Assembly (NCBI RefSeq): GCF_002286785.1
Contig: NZ_MUJY01000168.1
Location: forward strand, 57,797 to 121,796
Direction: 5' to 3'
Source: Pseudomonas sp. PIC25
Lineage (GTDB): Bacteria; Pseudomonadota; Gammaproteobacteria; Pseudomonadales; Pseudomonadaceae
Length of the DNA: 64,000 nucleotides
A model generated the notes under the pieces. That model did not search any database. It was given only the letters and a program-made list of their open reading frames with translations, and was not told the origin of the DNA. The translations under genes and the position numbers were made by a program. Positions 1-12,406 of this stretch are shown piece after piece; position 1 is the stretch's first letter; each line of letters opens with the position of its first letter.

Positions 1-841
1 CGAGTACGCTGTGCGTGTGCGTGGCGAAGTCACCGAGGAAATGATCGAGCGCCTGAAGACCGGGGTGATGCTGGAAGACGGTCCCGCTCGCTTCACCGAC
101 ATCCAGGAAGCGCCCGGTGGCGAAGGCTTCAACCACTGGTTCCACTGCGTGGTGATGGAAGGTCGTAACCGTGAAGTACGTCGCCTCTGGGAATCCCAGG
201 GGTTGGTGGTAAGCCGCCTGAAGCGAGTACGTTTCGGTCCGGTATTCCTCACATCCGAGCTGAGCATGGGCCGCTGGCGCGAGATGGGGCAGGGCGAGAT
301 CGACATCCTCAGCGCCGAAGTCGGCCTGAAGCCGGTTCCGCTGCCGGAAATGAAGGGTAAGTTCCGCGAAAAGCTGGAGCGTCTGCAGCGCAAGTCGGCC
401 AAGCCGGTGGTGCCGCGCGGGCGTGCGCCCCGGCGTGAAGACGGCGACAGACCGGCACGCGTGCTACGCGATCCGGAAACCGGCAAGCCGATGCGCACAC
501 CACGCCCTGAGGGTAACGAGCGCCCGGCTCCTGCCCCTCGTTCTGAGGGCGGCGAGCGTCCGGCTCGCGCGCCGCGTTCCGAGGGCAGTGATCGCCCGGC
601 CCGTCCACCGCGTCCGCAGGGCGAGCGCCAGACACCTGCGCGGGAGCGCAAGTCGGGCGGAACCCCATTGGCCGAGCGTCCGCGTGACGTGAATAAAAAG
701 CGTCCGGTCAAGCAGGAGCGTCCGACGCCAGAGCTGACCGAGCGCCCGTCCCGCAAACCCAAGTCAGCACCCGCCCCAGCCAAGCGCCGCGGCCCGCCGC
801 CGAGCGAAGGGCAGCGCCCGGGGTTTGGACGCAAGCGTTGA
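1..841 (+). CDS. rluB: 23S rRNA pseudouridine synthase RluB, C-terminal part (5' truncated by window edge)
   Basis: RluB-type pseudouridine synthase, which modifies a uridine in the peptidyl-transferase region of 23S rRNA. The reading frame is open from base 2 (Glu-Tyr-Ala-Val-Arg-Val), so the start and the catalytic Asp lie outside the window. The visible part contains the end of the catalytic domain, with the typical EGRNREVRRLWE stretch encoded near base 160-195. After about residue 130 of the visible part comes a long low-complexity tail rich in Arg, Pro, Glu and Lys, built from loose repeats of the type RPAR-PRSEG. Such basic tails are seen in Pseudomonas RluB and probably help RNA binding. 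A strong bidirectional terminator follows at once. Identification is by recognisable family motifs and by the known position next to a GGDEF gene in Pseudomonas. Confidence 0.9.
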   Translation, partial: EYAVRVRGEVTEEMIERLKTGVMLEDGPARFTDIQEAPGGEGFNHWFHCVVMEGRNREVRRLWESQGLVVSRLKRVRFGPVFLTSELSMGRWREMGQGEIDILSAEVGLKPVPLPEMKGKFREKLERLQRKSAKPVVPRGRAPRREDGDRPARVLRDPETGKPMRTPRPEGNERPAPAPRSEGGERPARAPRSEGSDRPARPPRPQGERQTPARERKSGGTPLAERPRDVNKKRPVKQERPTPELTERPSRKPKSAPAPAKRRGPPPSEGQRPGFGRKR

Positions 842-854
842 TCGGTCCGAAATG

Positions 855-886
855 AAAAGAGGGGCTCATGCGAGCCCCTCTTTTTG
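855..886. terminator. Bidirectional rho-independent terminator between rluB and the GGDEF gene
   Basis: A perfect 9-base-pair stem (859-867 with 872-880, gaggggctc/gagcccctc) has a 4-base loop, with a run of A before it and a run of T after it. It can therefore end transcription from both converging genes. Confidence 0.9.
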
Positions 887-904
887 TCCTGCTTTTGAAT
901 GAAG

Positions 905-1888
905 TCAGCCAGCCATCGTCAGCCGATTGCGACCGCTGCGCTTGGCGGCATAGAGCGCGTTGTCGGCGCGGCGCAGCAGGCTGTCGACCGATTCGCCGGG
1001 CAGCAGGCTGGCGCAACCGAGGCTGATCGACAGTTCGATCGGGTGCCCCTGGACGAGGAACTGCAACTGGAATACAGCCTTGCGCAGACGCTCCCCGATC
1101 ATTTCCGCCGCCTCGCGGCTGGTGTTCGACAGCAGTACGAGGAATTCCTCGCCACCGAAGCGGAACACCATGTCGACGTTGCGCAGTTGTTCTTTCAGGG
1201 TGGTGGCCACGGCTTTCAGCACTTCGTCGCCAGTGCTGTGGCCGTAGGTGTCGTTGATGCGCTTGAAGTGGTCCAGGTCGAGCATCAGTAGCGACAGCGG
1301 CTGCAGATGCCGGCGGGCCATGTCCACTTCCCGTTGTAGAACCTGATCCATGGCGATGCGGTTGCCGGTGTCGGTCAGCGGGTCGCGCAGGGCGTTCTGG
1401 ATCGCCCGGCGATAAAGCAGCGCATTGCGCAGCGGGAACATCAGGCTGGCGAGCAGGGACTCCAGTTGAGCCAGGTCGTGATCGCTGAAGCGCTGGTTGC
1501 GACGGAGCGTCAGTTCGCCGAGGTATTCGCTGTCATGGCTGAGGCGGTAACCGGCCGAGTGGCTGGCGCGCTTGCCGAACTCGAGGCGAAGGTCGCTGCC
1601 CTGATGCAGATAGGTGAGGGCATCCAGCGGAATCAGCCGCTGTACTTCGCGAAAGAAGAGATCGAGGATGCGCTCGGCTTCCAGGCTGGTCTGCAACTGC
1701 AGGCTGAGTTGGCGCTGGAGTTCGGCGAGACTGATCGGCTGGCGAGCGTTCTGGCGCGTATTGGCGAAGCCCATGCGCTGCAGTTTGGCTGCATCGAAAT
1801 CGATCGTGTTGTTTTGCGGGAGCTGGCCCATGCTGCGGCACCTTGAATGCGCGTGGAGCGACGACGAAGGTTCTAGAGCGAATTCCAT
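905..1888 (-). CDS. Diguanylate cyclase, GGDEF domain protein
   Basis: Probable cyclic-di-GMP synthase of 327 residues. The N-terminal 160 residues form a GAF-like or unassigned sensory region with no membrane segment or signal peptide, so the protein is probably cytosolic. The GGDEF domain covers about residues 165-325 and carries an active-site GGEEF at 245-249. An RxxD inhibitory site (R236-D239) sits exactly five residues upstream, which predicts product feedback inhibition. The start was chosen because GAGGAG lies five bases before this ATG; a second in-frame ATG at 1831 (MGQLPQNN) is a good alternative. It corresponds in position to the GGDEF gene next to rluB in P. aeruginosa. Substrate and activity are inferred from motifs only; the signal it senses is unknown. 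Confidence 0.88.
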   Translation of the reverse strand: MEFALEPSSSLHAHSRCRSMGQLPQNNTIDFDAAKLQRMGFANTRQNARQPISLAELQRQLSLQLQTSLEAERILDLFFREVQRLIPLDALTYLHQGSDLRLEFGKRASHSAGYRLSHDSEYLGELTLRRNQRFSDHDLAQLESLLASLMFPLRNALLYRRAIQNALRDPLTDTGNRIAMDQVLQREVDMARRHLQPLSLLMLDLDHFKRINDTYGHSTGDEVLKAVATTLKEQLRNVDMVFRFGGEEFLVLLSNTSREAAEMIGERLRKAVFQLQFLVQGHPIELSISLGCASLLPGESVDSLLRRADNALYAAKRSGRNRLTMAG

Positions 1889-2070
1889 GCCATCTCCTCG
1901 ATACCTTGATTATTTCTTTCTAAATCAATGGGTTGAATAACGATGAGCGACACGGTCGGCCATTTCTTGCCGGTAACCTGACAGAAAGATGGCAATTTGA
2001 TGCCGTTCGCTATGTCGACGACGCCGGTTTACCGGCGGGGGGGAGGCGGCGACCGCATTGGCCGCCGTGG

Positions 2071-2097
2071 CAGCCTGTGCGGGAGCCGCACAGGCTG
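2071..2097. other. Perfect 12-bp hairpin downstream of the SDR gene
   Basis: The arms cagcctgtgcgg (2071-2082) and ccgcacaggctg (2086-2097) pair perfectly with a 3-base loop. It lies just after the stop codon of the minus-strand SDR gene. There is no T-run on that side, so it is more likely an mRNA 3'-end stabiliser or a weak terminator than a classical one. The rest of 1889-2104 shows no gene. Confidence 0.55.
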
Positions 2098-2104
2098 GGG
2101 GAGG

Positions 2105-2845
2105 TTATTGCGCGTCGAAGGTCTGGCCGTTCACGCCGGTACTGTCCGGGCCCATCAGGTACAGATAGACCGGCATAATCTGCTCCGGTTCCGGGTTCTT
2201 GATCGGATTCTCGCCAGGGTAGGCTTGGGCGCGCATATCCGTGCGGGTCGCGCCCGGGTTGACGCTATTGGCGCGAACGGCACAAGTGCCTTCCACCTCG
2301 TCGGCCAGTACCTGCATCAGCCCCTCGGTGGCGAATTTGGAGACGGCGTAGGCGCCCCAATAGGCGCGTCCCTTGCGGCCGACGCTGCTGGATGTGAAGA
2401 CCACCGACGCATCGCTGGAAAGCTTCAGCAGCGGCAGCATCACGCTGGTGAGCATGAACATGGCATTCACGTTGACCTGCATGACACGCATGAAGTTGTC
2501 GCCCGACAGCTGCTCGAGCGGTGTGCGCGGGCCGATGATGGCAGCATTGTGCAGCAGCCCATCCAGGCGGCCGAATTCACGCTCCACCGTCGCCGCCAGT
2601 TCGTCGTACTGGTGCGGCATGGCGGTTTCGAGGTTGAACGGGATGATTGCCGGCTGCGGGTGGCCGGCGGCTTCGATCTCGTCGTAGATGCGCGTCAGAT
2701 GCTCTTCCGTCTTGCCCAGCAGCAGCACGGTGGCGCCATGGGCGGCGAAGGTCTTCGCCGCGGCGGCGCCAATGCCCCGGCCGGCGCCGGTGACCAGGAT
2801 CACCCGGTCCTTGAGCAGATCGGGGCGGGCGGAATATTGGAACAT
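2105..2845 (-). CDS. yciK: YciK-family short-chain dehydrogenase/reductase
   Basis: Cytosolic NAD(P)-dependent oxidoreductase of 246 residues, the usual length for the family. It has the TGAGRGIG cofactor loop at 19-26, a HNAA version of the NNAG motif at 99-102, catalytic Ser near 152-154, and Tyr166-x3-Lys170 in YAVSK. The start has a clear AAGGAG about 8 bases upstream. It is the last gene of a minus-strand run (mtaD-like, ubiG, mupP, yciK). This is the classical Pseudomonas arrangement around ubiG and mupP. The physiological substrate of YciK proteins is not established. The catalytic residues are complete, so an active enzyme is expected. Confidence 0.9.
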   Translation of the reverse strand: MFQYSARPDLLKDRVILVTGAGRGIGAAAAKTFAAHGATVLLLGKTEEHLTRIYDEIEAAGHPQPAIIPFNLETAMPHQYDELAATVEREFGRLDGLLHNAAIIGPRTPLEQLSGDNFMRVMQVNVNAMFMLTSVMLPLLKLSSDASVVFTSSSVGRKGRAYWGAYAVSKFATEGLMQVLADEVEGTCAVRANSVNPGATRTDMRAQAYPGENPIKNPEPEQIMPVYLYLMGPDSTGVNGQTFDAQ

Positions 2846-2954
2846 CGTTGTCTCCTTCGGAGAGCGGCGAGCGTCACGTCGCCATTATCAAGAAGCAAAA
2901 GAATGAGCTTTGCCGTGGCATGCTGTCGGCCCCAGGCTAGCTTGCGGCTGCCGC

Positions 2955-3626
2955 TTAGCAGCTACACATCGCCTGATCGAGCAGTCGGCGCAGTTCCAGG
3001 GGGTGCTCGATCACGGCATCGGCGCCCCAGCTGCGTGGGTTGTCCTCGGGGTGGATATAACCGTAGGTCACTGCCACCGTACGGGTGCCGGCGGCGCGTC
3101 CGGATTCGATGTCGCGCAGGTCGTCGCCGACGAACAGCACGCTGGCCGGGTCCAGGCCAAGCTGGCTGCAGGCAAGGAGCAGCGGTTCCGGGTCGGGTTT
3201 GCTGTTCTTCACGTGATCGGGGCAGACCAGCACCGCCGAGCGTTCGGCCAGGCCGAGCTGCTGCATTATGGGTCCGGCATAGCGCACCGGTTTATTGGTC
3301 ACCACGCCCCAGATCAGTTTGGCCCGCTCGATATCTTCCAGCAGTTCGGCCATGCCCTCGAAGAAGCGCGTACGCACGGCGCAGTGATTCTGGTAACGCT
3401 CGAGGAACTCCAGGCGCAACACCTCGAACTCGGGCGAGAAGGGATCCACATCGAAGGCGTTGATGACCATGGCCCGGGCGCCGCCGGAGACCACGTCGCG
3501 CACCTGGGTTTCGTCCACCGGGGGCAGGGCGCGGGCTTCGCGCATCGCCTGGACCACCGCGACGAAGTCCGGTGCCGTGTCGAGCAGGGTGCCGTCCATG
3601 TCGAAAAGAACCGCTCTCAGGCGCAT
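2955..3626 (-). CDS. mupP: N-acetylmuramic acid 6-phosphate phosphatase MupP (HAD family)
   Basis: HAD-superfamily phosphatase of 223 residues. It begins with the catalytic DxDGT motif (Asp9, Asp11: [11 protein letters not shown]), followed by a helical cap and later the VTNKP, KPDPEP and FVGDDLRD motifs. In Pseudomonas this gene, formerly annotated as phosphoglycolate phosphatase, dephosphorylates MurNAc-6-phosphate in the cell-wall recycling route that bypasses de novo UDP-MurNAc synthesis. Loss of that route changes fosfomycin and beta-lactam sensitivity. The start at 3626 (MRLRAVLF) is favoured over the upstream in-frame extension, which would overlap ubiG. Only 8 bases separate it from the ubiG stop, so the two genes are co-transcribed. 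Gph (phosphoglycolate phosphatase) is the main alternative, but the ubiG-yciK context supports MupP. Confidence 0.87.
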   Translation of the reverse strand: MRLRAVLFDMDGTLLDTAPDFVAVVQAMREARALPPVDETQVRDVVSGGARAMVINAFDVDPFSPEFEVLRLEFLERYQNHCAVRTRFFEGMAELLEDIERAKLIWGVVTNKPVRYAGPIMQQLGLAERSAVLVCPDHVKNSKPDPEPLLLACSQLGLDPASVLFVGDDLRDIESGRAAGTRTVAVTYGYIHPEDNPRSWGADAVIEHPLELRRLLDQAMCSC

Positions 3627-3634
3627 AAGACTGC

Positions 3635-4333
3635 TCACTCCTCGCGCAGGGTTTGAATCATGTAATTGACGTCGACGTCCGCTTCCAGCTTGTAGTGCTT
3701 GGTCAGCGGGTTGTAGGTGAGGCCGATGATGTCCTCCACCTGCAGGCCGGCGGCGCGGCACCAGGCACCCAGTTCGGACGGCCGGATGAACTTGCGGAAG
3801 TCATGGGTGCCGCGTGGTAGCAGGCGCAGCACGTATTCGGCGCCGATCACGGCGAACAGGTAGGCCTTGGGGTTGCGGTTGATGGTGGAGAAGAACACTT
3901 GTCCGCCGGGCTTGACCAGGCGATGGCAGGCGCGGATCACCGAGGCCGGGTCGGGGACGTGCTCGAGCATTTCCAGGCAGGTGACCACCTCGAACGTGCC
4001 GGGCATCTCCTCGGCCAGTGCTTCGGCGGTGATCTGCCGGTATTCCACTTCCACGCCGGACTCGAGCTGGTGCAGCTGTGCGACCGCCAGGGGCGCCTCG
4101 CCCATGTCGATACCGGTGACGGTGGCGCCGCGCTTGGCCATGGCTTCGCTGAGGATGCCGCCGCCGCAGCCGACGTCGAGCACCTTCTTGCCGGCGAGCT
4201 GGACGCGCTCGTCAATCCAGTTCACACGCAACGGGTTGATGTCGTGCAGCGGCTTGAACTCGCTCTCGCGATCCCACCAGCGATGGGCCAGGGCTTCGAA
4301 TTTAGCGATTTCGGCGTGGTCGACGTTGCTCAT
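3635..4333 (-). CDS. ubiG: Ubiquinone biosynthesis O-methyltransferase UbiG
   Basis: SAM-dependent methyltransferase of 232 residues that carries out the O-methylation steps of ubiquinone synthesis. The glycine-rich SAM motif VLDVGCGGG is at residues 51-59, with GIDM as the acidic motif II and the [11 protein letters not shown] post-motif in the middle. The C-terminal [14 protein letters not shown] and [13 protein letters not shown] segments are typical of UbiG. It is the second gene of the minus-strand run and is followed closely by mupP. All family landmarks are present and the length is normal. Confidence 0.95.
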   Translation of the reverse strand: MSNVDHAEIAKFEALAHRWWDRESEFKPLHDINPLRVNWIDERVQLAGKKVLDVGCGGGILSEAMAKRGATVTGIDMGEAPLAVAQLHQLESGVEVEYRQITAEALAEEMPGTFEVVTCLEMLEHVPDPASVIRACHRLVKPGGQVFFSTINRNPKAYLFAVIGAEYVLRLLPRGTHDFRKFIRPSELGAWCRAAGLQVEDIIGLTYNPLTKHYKLEADVDVNYMIQTLREE

Positions 4334-4462
4334 AGTGATTCCTGAAGCTGGGCGTGAGGGCCGGTTCCGAAACGTGCATCTTGCCAGTTTCGTGCCGGCC
4401 CGTGAGCGCCACGGGGCGGCTCGGGGTTGAGGCAGTTTGTCGCAGTGCCCCCAGGGGGCGGT

Positions 4463-5797
4463 TCAATTGTGCCGGGGCGCGGCGATCTTCGCGCCCCAGT
4501 CGCGGGCCTTGGCGCCCAGTCGTTCTTCGTCCAGGCGGGTCAGGCGGCCCTGGTCGAGCAACTGCTTGCCGCCGACCCAGACGTGCTTCACGCAGTCGCG
4601 ACCGCTGGCATAGATCAGTTGCGACACCGGGTCGTAGATCGGCTGCTGGGCCAGCCCGGACAGATCGAAGGCGGCGAGGTCGGCGAACTTGCCGATTTCC
4701 AGCGAGCCGGTACAGTCGTCGATGCCCAGGGCGCGAGCACCGTTCAGGGTGGCCATGCGCAGCGCGCGATGGGCATCCAGGGCGGTGGCCGAAGCGGCCA
4801 CGGCTTTCGCCAGCAGCGCGGCTGTGCGGGTCTCGCCGAGCAGGTCCAGGTCGTTATTGCTCGCCGCGCCGTCGGTGCCGACGGCAACGTTGACGCCGGC
4901 CTGCCAGAGCCGCTCGACCGGGCAGAAACCGCTGGCCAGCTTGAGGTTCGATTCGGGGCAGTGGATGACACTGCTGTTGCTTTCCACCAGCAGGGCCAGG
5001 TCGTCGTCGTTCACCTGGGTCATGTGCACGGCCTGGAAGCGCGGGCCGAGCAGGCCGAGGCGGGCCAGGCGTGCCAGCGGACGCTCGCCGTTCTGGCCGA
5101 GGGCCTGCTGCACCTCGAAGGCGGTCTCCTGCACGTGCATATGGATGTTGGCATCCAACTGGTCGGCCAGCATGCGCACGTTTTCCAGCTTGTCGTCGCT
5201 GACCGAGTAGGGCGCGTGCGGGCCGAAGGCCACCTTGATACGGGAGTGGTGCTTGAGGTCGTCGAACAGCGCCACGCCCTTGCGCAGCGCTTCGGCGGCA
5301 TCGCGAGCGCCGGGCGTCGGAAAATCGAGGACGGGAATGCAGATCTGTGCCCGAATGCCGTTCTTGTGGACCAGCTCGCTGGCGACTTCCGGATAGAAGT
5401 ACATATCGGAGAAACAGGTGATGCCACCCTTGAGCTGTTCGGCAATGGCCAGCTCGGTGCCGTCGCGGACGAACGCCTCGTCCACCCAGCGGGCTTCGGC
5501 CGGCCAGATGTGCTGTTCCAGCCAGGTCATCAATGGCAGGTCGTCGGCCAAGCCGCGGAACAGCGTCATCGCGGCGTGCCCGTGAGCGTTGATCAGGCCG
5601 GGAGCGAGCAGCATTCCGGGCAATTCGCGTACATCATTGCAAGCATGCCGGAGCGCCTCGGCGCGGGGGGCAATCAGGGCAATGCGGCCGTCGCGGATGC
5701 CCAGTGCATGCTCCTGGAGGACGACGCCGGCGGGTTCGACCGGCACCAGCCAGGTCGGCAGGAGCAGGAGGTCGAGCGGGGCGGCGGGGTCATGCAT
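4463..5797 (-). CDS. mtaD: TRZ/ATZ family amidohydrolase, probable 5'-methylthioadenosine deaminase
   Basis: Cytosolic metal-dependent deaminase of 444 residues, amidohydrolase superfamily. Metal ligands are visible as H72-x-H74 (NAHGH), His near 194 (FGPHAPYS), the HMHVQE segment at 219-224, and Asp309 in GTDGAASNN. The P. aeruginosa orthologue at this position has been assigned as a methylthioadenosine deaminase, converting MTA to methylthioinosine. That assignment fits well here, because the next gene, divergently transcribed, is mtnA, which works further along the same methionine-salvage route. S-adenosylhomocysteine deaminase or chlorohydrolase-like activity are alternative readings. A perfect -10 (TATACT, 5833-5838 on this strand) lies upstream, so it probably has its own promoter. 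Confidence 0.85.
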   Translation of the reverse strand: MHDPAAPLDLLLLPTWLVPVEPAGVVLQEHALGIRDGRIALIAPRAEALRHACNDVRELPGMLLAPGLINAHGHAAMTLFRGLADDLPLMTWLEQHIWPAEARWVDEAFVRDGTELAIAEQLKGGITCFSDMYFYPEVASELVHKNGIRAQICIPVLDFPTPGARDAAEALRKGVALFDDLKHHSRIKVAFGPHAPYSVSDDKLENVRMLADQLDANIHMHVQETAFEVQQALGQNGERPLARLARLGLLGPRFQAVHMTQVNDDDLALLVESNSSVIHCPESNLKLASGFCPVERLWQAGVNVAVGTDGAASNNDLDLLGETRTAALLAKAVAASATALDAHRALRMATLNGARALGIDDCTGSLEIGKFADLAAFDLSGLAQQPIYDPVSQLIYASGRDCVKHVWVGGKQLLDQGRLTRLDEERLGAKARDWGAKIAAPRHN

Positions 5798-5832
5798 GGC
5801 AGGCGTCCTTGGGCGGTCGTCGAAGATGCCGC

Positions 5833-5870
5833 AGTATACCCGAGCACCCCGGCGGGCGGCTCGCTATAAT
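5833..5870. promoter_or_regulatory. Divergent promoter pair between the MTA deaminase gene and mtnA
   Basis: The 108-base divergent gap holds a perfect plus-strand -10 hexamer TATAAT (5865-5870), 36 bases before the mtnA start. It also holds a minus-strand TATACT (5838 back to 5833), about 36 bases before the mtaD start. Neither has a good -35 hexamer at the expected distance, so both are -10-based calls. Confidence 0.5.
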
Positions 5871-5905
5871 CCCCGCTTTTTCGTTTCAGGATACGAGGTG
5901 TAGCC

Positions 5906-6982
<1,077 letters not shown>

Positions 6983-7200
6983 GCCGGGCGGCGCGTCCGG
7001 CGGGGTAGGTGCGGGACGGCGACTGTGATAAGCTCCGGCAGTTTTCCGGGCGGCCTCGCATGGGCCGTCCGACTGCCCGAATCGTCGGCTTAACTCGTTG
7101 ATTTGTCGTGAGTCGTTGTGGCCAGGTGCCACAGCGGCGCGCCTCGTGACATTCCAGGATGGATGCTCGGGGTTCATCAGAAAAAGGAACCAGGCTTCTC

Positions 7201-10026
<2,826 letters not shown>

Positions 10027-10133
10027 AGGGTAGGGGCGCGCCGATCCCGGCGTGCCTCTGTCAGGGGATGCCGATTGATCGGCGGATCGCTCGCCCTGCA
10101 AGGTGGGCAGGCAATGAATCGAGAGATAGAGCA

Positions 10134-11219
10134 GTGAGCAAACGCGCCTATAACTTCTGCGCTGGCCCGGCCGCGCTTCCCGAAGCCGTCCTGCAGCGTG
10201 CCCAGGCGGAACTCCTCGACTGGCAGGGCAAGGGCCTGTCGGTCATGGAGATGAGCCACCGTAGCGACGAGTACGTGGCCATCGCCGAGAAGGCCGAGCA
10301 AGACCTGCGCGATCTGCTGACCATCCCGTCGAACTACAAGGTGCTCTTTCTCCAGGGTGGCGCCAGCCAGCAGTTCGCCGAGATTCCCCTGAACCTGCTG
10401 CCGGAAGACGGCGTAGCCGACTATATCGACACCGGTATCTGGTCGCGCAAGAGCATCGAAGAGGCGCGCCGTTTCGGCAATATCAACGTCGCAGCGAGTG
10501 CCAAACCTTACGATTACTTCGCCATCCCTGGCCAGAACGAGTGGCAGCTCAGCAAGGATTCCGCCTACCTGCACTACGCCTCCAACGAAACCATCGGTGG
10601 CTTGCAGTTCGACTGGATTCCCGAGGTCGGCGACGTTCCGCTGGTGGTGGATATGTCCTCCGACATCCTGTCCCGTCCGCTGGACGTTTCCCGTTTCGGC
10701 CTGATCTACGCCGGTGCGCAGAAGAACATCGGCCCGTCCGGCCTGGTGGTCGTCATCGTTCGCGAAGACCTGCTCGGCCGTGCCCGGTCGATCTGCCCGA
10801 CCATGCTCAACTACAAGATCGCCGCCGACAACGGTTCGATGTACAACACGCCGGCGACCTTCTCCTGGTATCTCTCCGGCCTTGTCTTCGAGTGGCTGAA
10901 GGAGCAGGGCGGCGTCGAGGCGATGGAACAACGCAACCGCGCGAAGAAGGAGTTGCTGTACGGCTTCATCGACCGCAGCGAGCTGTACACCAACCCCATC
11001 GCCGCCAATGCCCGCTCCTGGATGAACGTACCGTTCCGTTTGGCCGACGAGCGCCTGGACAAGCCCTTCCTCGCCGGCGCGGACGCCCGTGGCCTGCTGA
11101 ACCTGAAAGGCCACCGTTCGGTAGGCGGCATGCGTGCCTCCATCTACAACGCCGTGGGCCTCGATGCGGTGGAGGCCCTGGTGGCGTACATGGCGGAGTT
11201 CGAGAAGGAGCACGGCTGA
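10134..11219 (+). CDS. serC: Phosphoserine aminotransferase SerC
   Basis: PLP-dependent class V aminotransferase of 361 residues, acting in serine synthesis and in pyridoxal phosphate synthesis (phosphohydroxythreonine). The PLP-binding Lys197 lies in YAGAQKNIGPSG, and the N-terminal NFCAGPAALP substrate loop is present. The start is the GTG at 10134 (V/M-SKRAYNF), giving the family's usual length; the upstream in-frame ATG at 10068 adds non-conserved residues. It is the first gene of the serC-pheA-hisC-tyrA::aroA-cmk-rpsA run. Its TGA overlaps the ATG of pheA by one base, so translation of the two is coupled. Confidence 0.95.
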   Translation: MSKRAYNFCAGPAALPEAVLQRAQAELLDWQGKGLSVMEMSHRSDEYVAIAEKAEQDLRDLLTIPSNYKVLFLQGGASQQFAEIPLNLLPEDGVADYIDTGIWSRKSIEEARRFGNINVAASAKPYDYFAIPGQNEWQLSKDSAYLHYASNETIGGLQFDWIPEVGDVPLVVDMSSDILSRPLDVSRFGLIYAGAQKNIGPSGLVVVIVREDLLGRARSICPTMLNYKIAADNGSMYNTPATFSWYLSGLVFEWLKEQGGVEAMEQRNRAKKELLYGFIDRSELYTNPIAANARSWMNVPFRLADERLDKPFLAGADARGLLNLKGHRSVGGMRASIYNAVGLDAVEALVAYMAEFEKEHG

Positions 11220-12316
11220 TGAGCGAGAAAGACCAGCTCAATGCACTGCGTCTGCGCATTGACAGCCTGGACGAGAAAATCCTCGAGCTGATCAGCGAGC
11301 GTGCACGCTGCGCCCAGGACGTGGCGCGGGTGAAGATGCAATCGCTGCCCGAAGGCGAGAAGCCGGTGTTCTATCGTCCCGAACGCGAGGCCTGGGTGCT
11401 CAAGCACATCATGGAGCGCAACCAGGGGCCGCTGGACAACGAGGAAATGGCGCGGCTGTTCCGCGAAATCATGTCCTCCTGCCTGGCGCTTGAGCAGCCG
11501 CTCAAAGTCGCCTACCTCGGCCCGGAAGGCACTTTCTCCCAGGCTGCGGCGCTGAAGCACTTCGGACATGCGGTCATCAGCGTGCCGATGGCGGCGATCG
11601 ACGAGGTGTTCCGCGAGGTCGCGGCCGGTGCGGTGAACTTCGGCGTGGTGCCGGTGGAGAACTCCACCGAAGGCGCCATCAACCACACCCTGGACAGCTT
11701 CCTCGAGCACGACATGGTGATCTGCGGCGAAGTCGAACTGCGGATTCACCACCACCTGCTGGTGGGCGAGACGACCAAGACCGACCGCATTACCCGCATC
11801 TACTCCCATGCCCAGTCCCTGGCTCAGTGCCGCAAATGGCTGGACGCGCATTACCCCAATGTCGAGCGGGTGGCGGTGTCGAGCAATGCCGATGCGGCCA
11901 AACGGGTGAAGAGCGAGTGGAACTCAGCCGCCATCGCAGGCGACATGGCCGCGAGCCTGTACGGGTTGACCAAGTTGGCCGAGAAGATCGAGGACCGTCC
12001 CGACAACTCCACGCGCTTCCTCATTATCGGTAGCCAGGAAGTGCCGCCGACCGGCGACGACAAGACCTCCATCATCGTCTCCATGCGCAACAAGCCGGGG
12101 GCGCTGCATGAGTTGCTGGTGCCGTTCCACAACAACGGCATCGATCTGACCCGCATCGAGACCCGCCCCTCCCGCAGCGGCAAGTGGACCTACGTCTTCT
12201 TCATCGATTTCGTCGGCCACCACAAGGATCCGCTGATCAAGGACGTGCTGGAAAAGATCAACCAGGAAGCCGTGGCGCTGAAAGTGCTGGGCTCCTATCC
12301 CAAAGCGGTACTTTAA
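11219..12316 (+). CDS. pheA: Bifunctional chorismate mutase / prephenate dehydratase (P-protein)
   Basis: Phenylalanine-pathway enzyme of 365 residues. The AroQ-type chorismate mutase domain covers about 5-90. The prephenate dehydratase domain runs from about 95 (VAYLGPEGTFS) to 275, with the catalytic Thr265-Arg-Phe267 motif. A C-terminal ACT domain from about 281 carries GALHELL and ETRPS, the sites known to bind phenylalanine for feedback inhibition. The start codon overlaps the serC stop (TGATG), with AAGGAG 8 bases upstream inside serC. The length and domain order match the Pseudomonas P-protein exactly. A REP-like inverted repeat, not a clear terminator, separates it from hisC. Confidence 0.96.
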   Translation: MSEKDQLNALRLRIDSLDEKILELISERARCAQDVARVKMQSLPEGEKPVFYRPEREAWVLKHIMERNQGPLDNEEMARLFREIMSSCLALEQPLKVAYLGPEGTFSQAAALKHFGHAVISVPMAAIDEVFREVAAGAVNFGVVPVENSTEGAINHTLDSFLEHDMVICGEVELRIHHHLLVGETTKTDRITRIYSHAQSLAQCRKWLDAHYPNVERVAVSSNADAAKRVKSEWNSAAIAGDMAASLYGLTKLAEKIEDRPDNSTRFLIIGSQEVPPTGDDKTSIIVSMRNKPGALHELLVPFHNNGIDLTRIETRPSRSGKWTYVFFIDFVGHHKDPLIKDVLEKINQEAVALKVLGSYPKAVL

Positions 12317-12324
12317 AGGCAGCC

Positions 12325-12394
12325 GCAAGCTACAAGCTTCAAGCCACAAGCGGACCTGTCCCCGGCTTTTTCTTGCAGCTTGCCGCTTGAAGCT
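12325..12394. repeat. AAGCTTCAAGC-type interrupted inverted repeat between pheA and hisC
   Basis: The arms agcttcaagc (12335-12344) and gcttgaagct (12385-12394) are exact reverse complements, flanked by further partly matching copies of cttgcagctt/aagctacaag. Repeats of this kind are common between Pseudomonas genes. It could fold in mRNA and modulate read-through from pheA to hisC. Confidence 0.6.
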
Positions 12395-12406
12395 CGAGGC
12401 TTTGCT

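Noticed and set aside
1997..3463. Long plus-strand frame opposite yciK and mupP
   Set aside because: It covers two well-identified minus-strand genes and shows composition typical of an antisense shadow.
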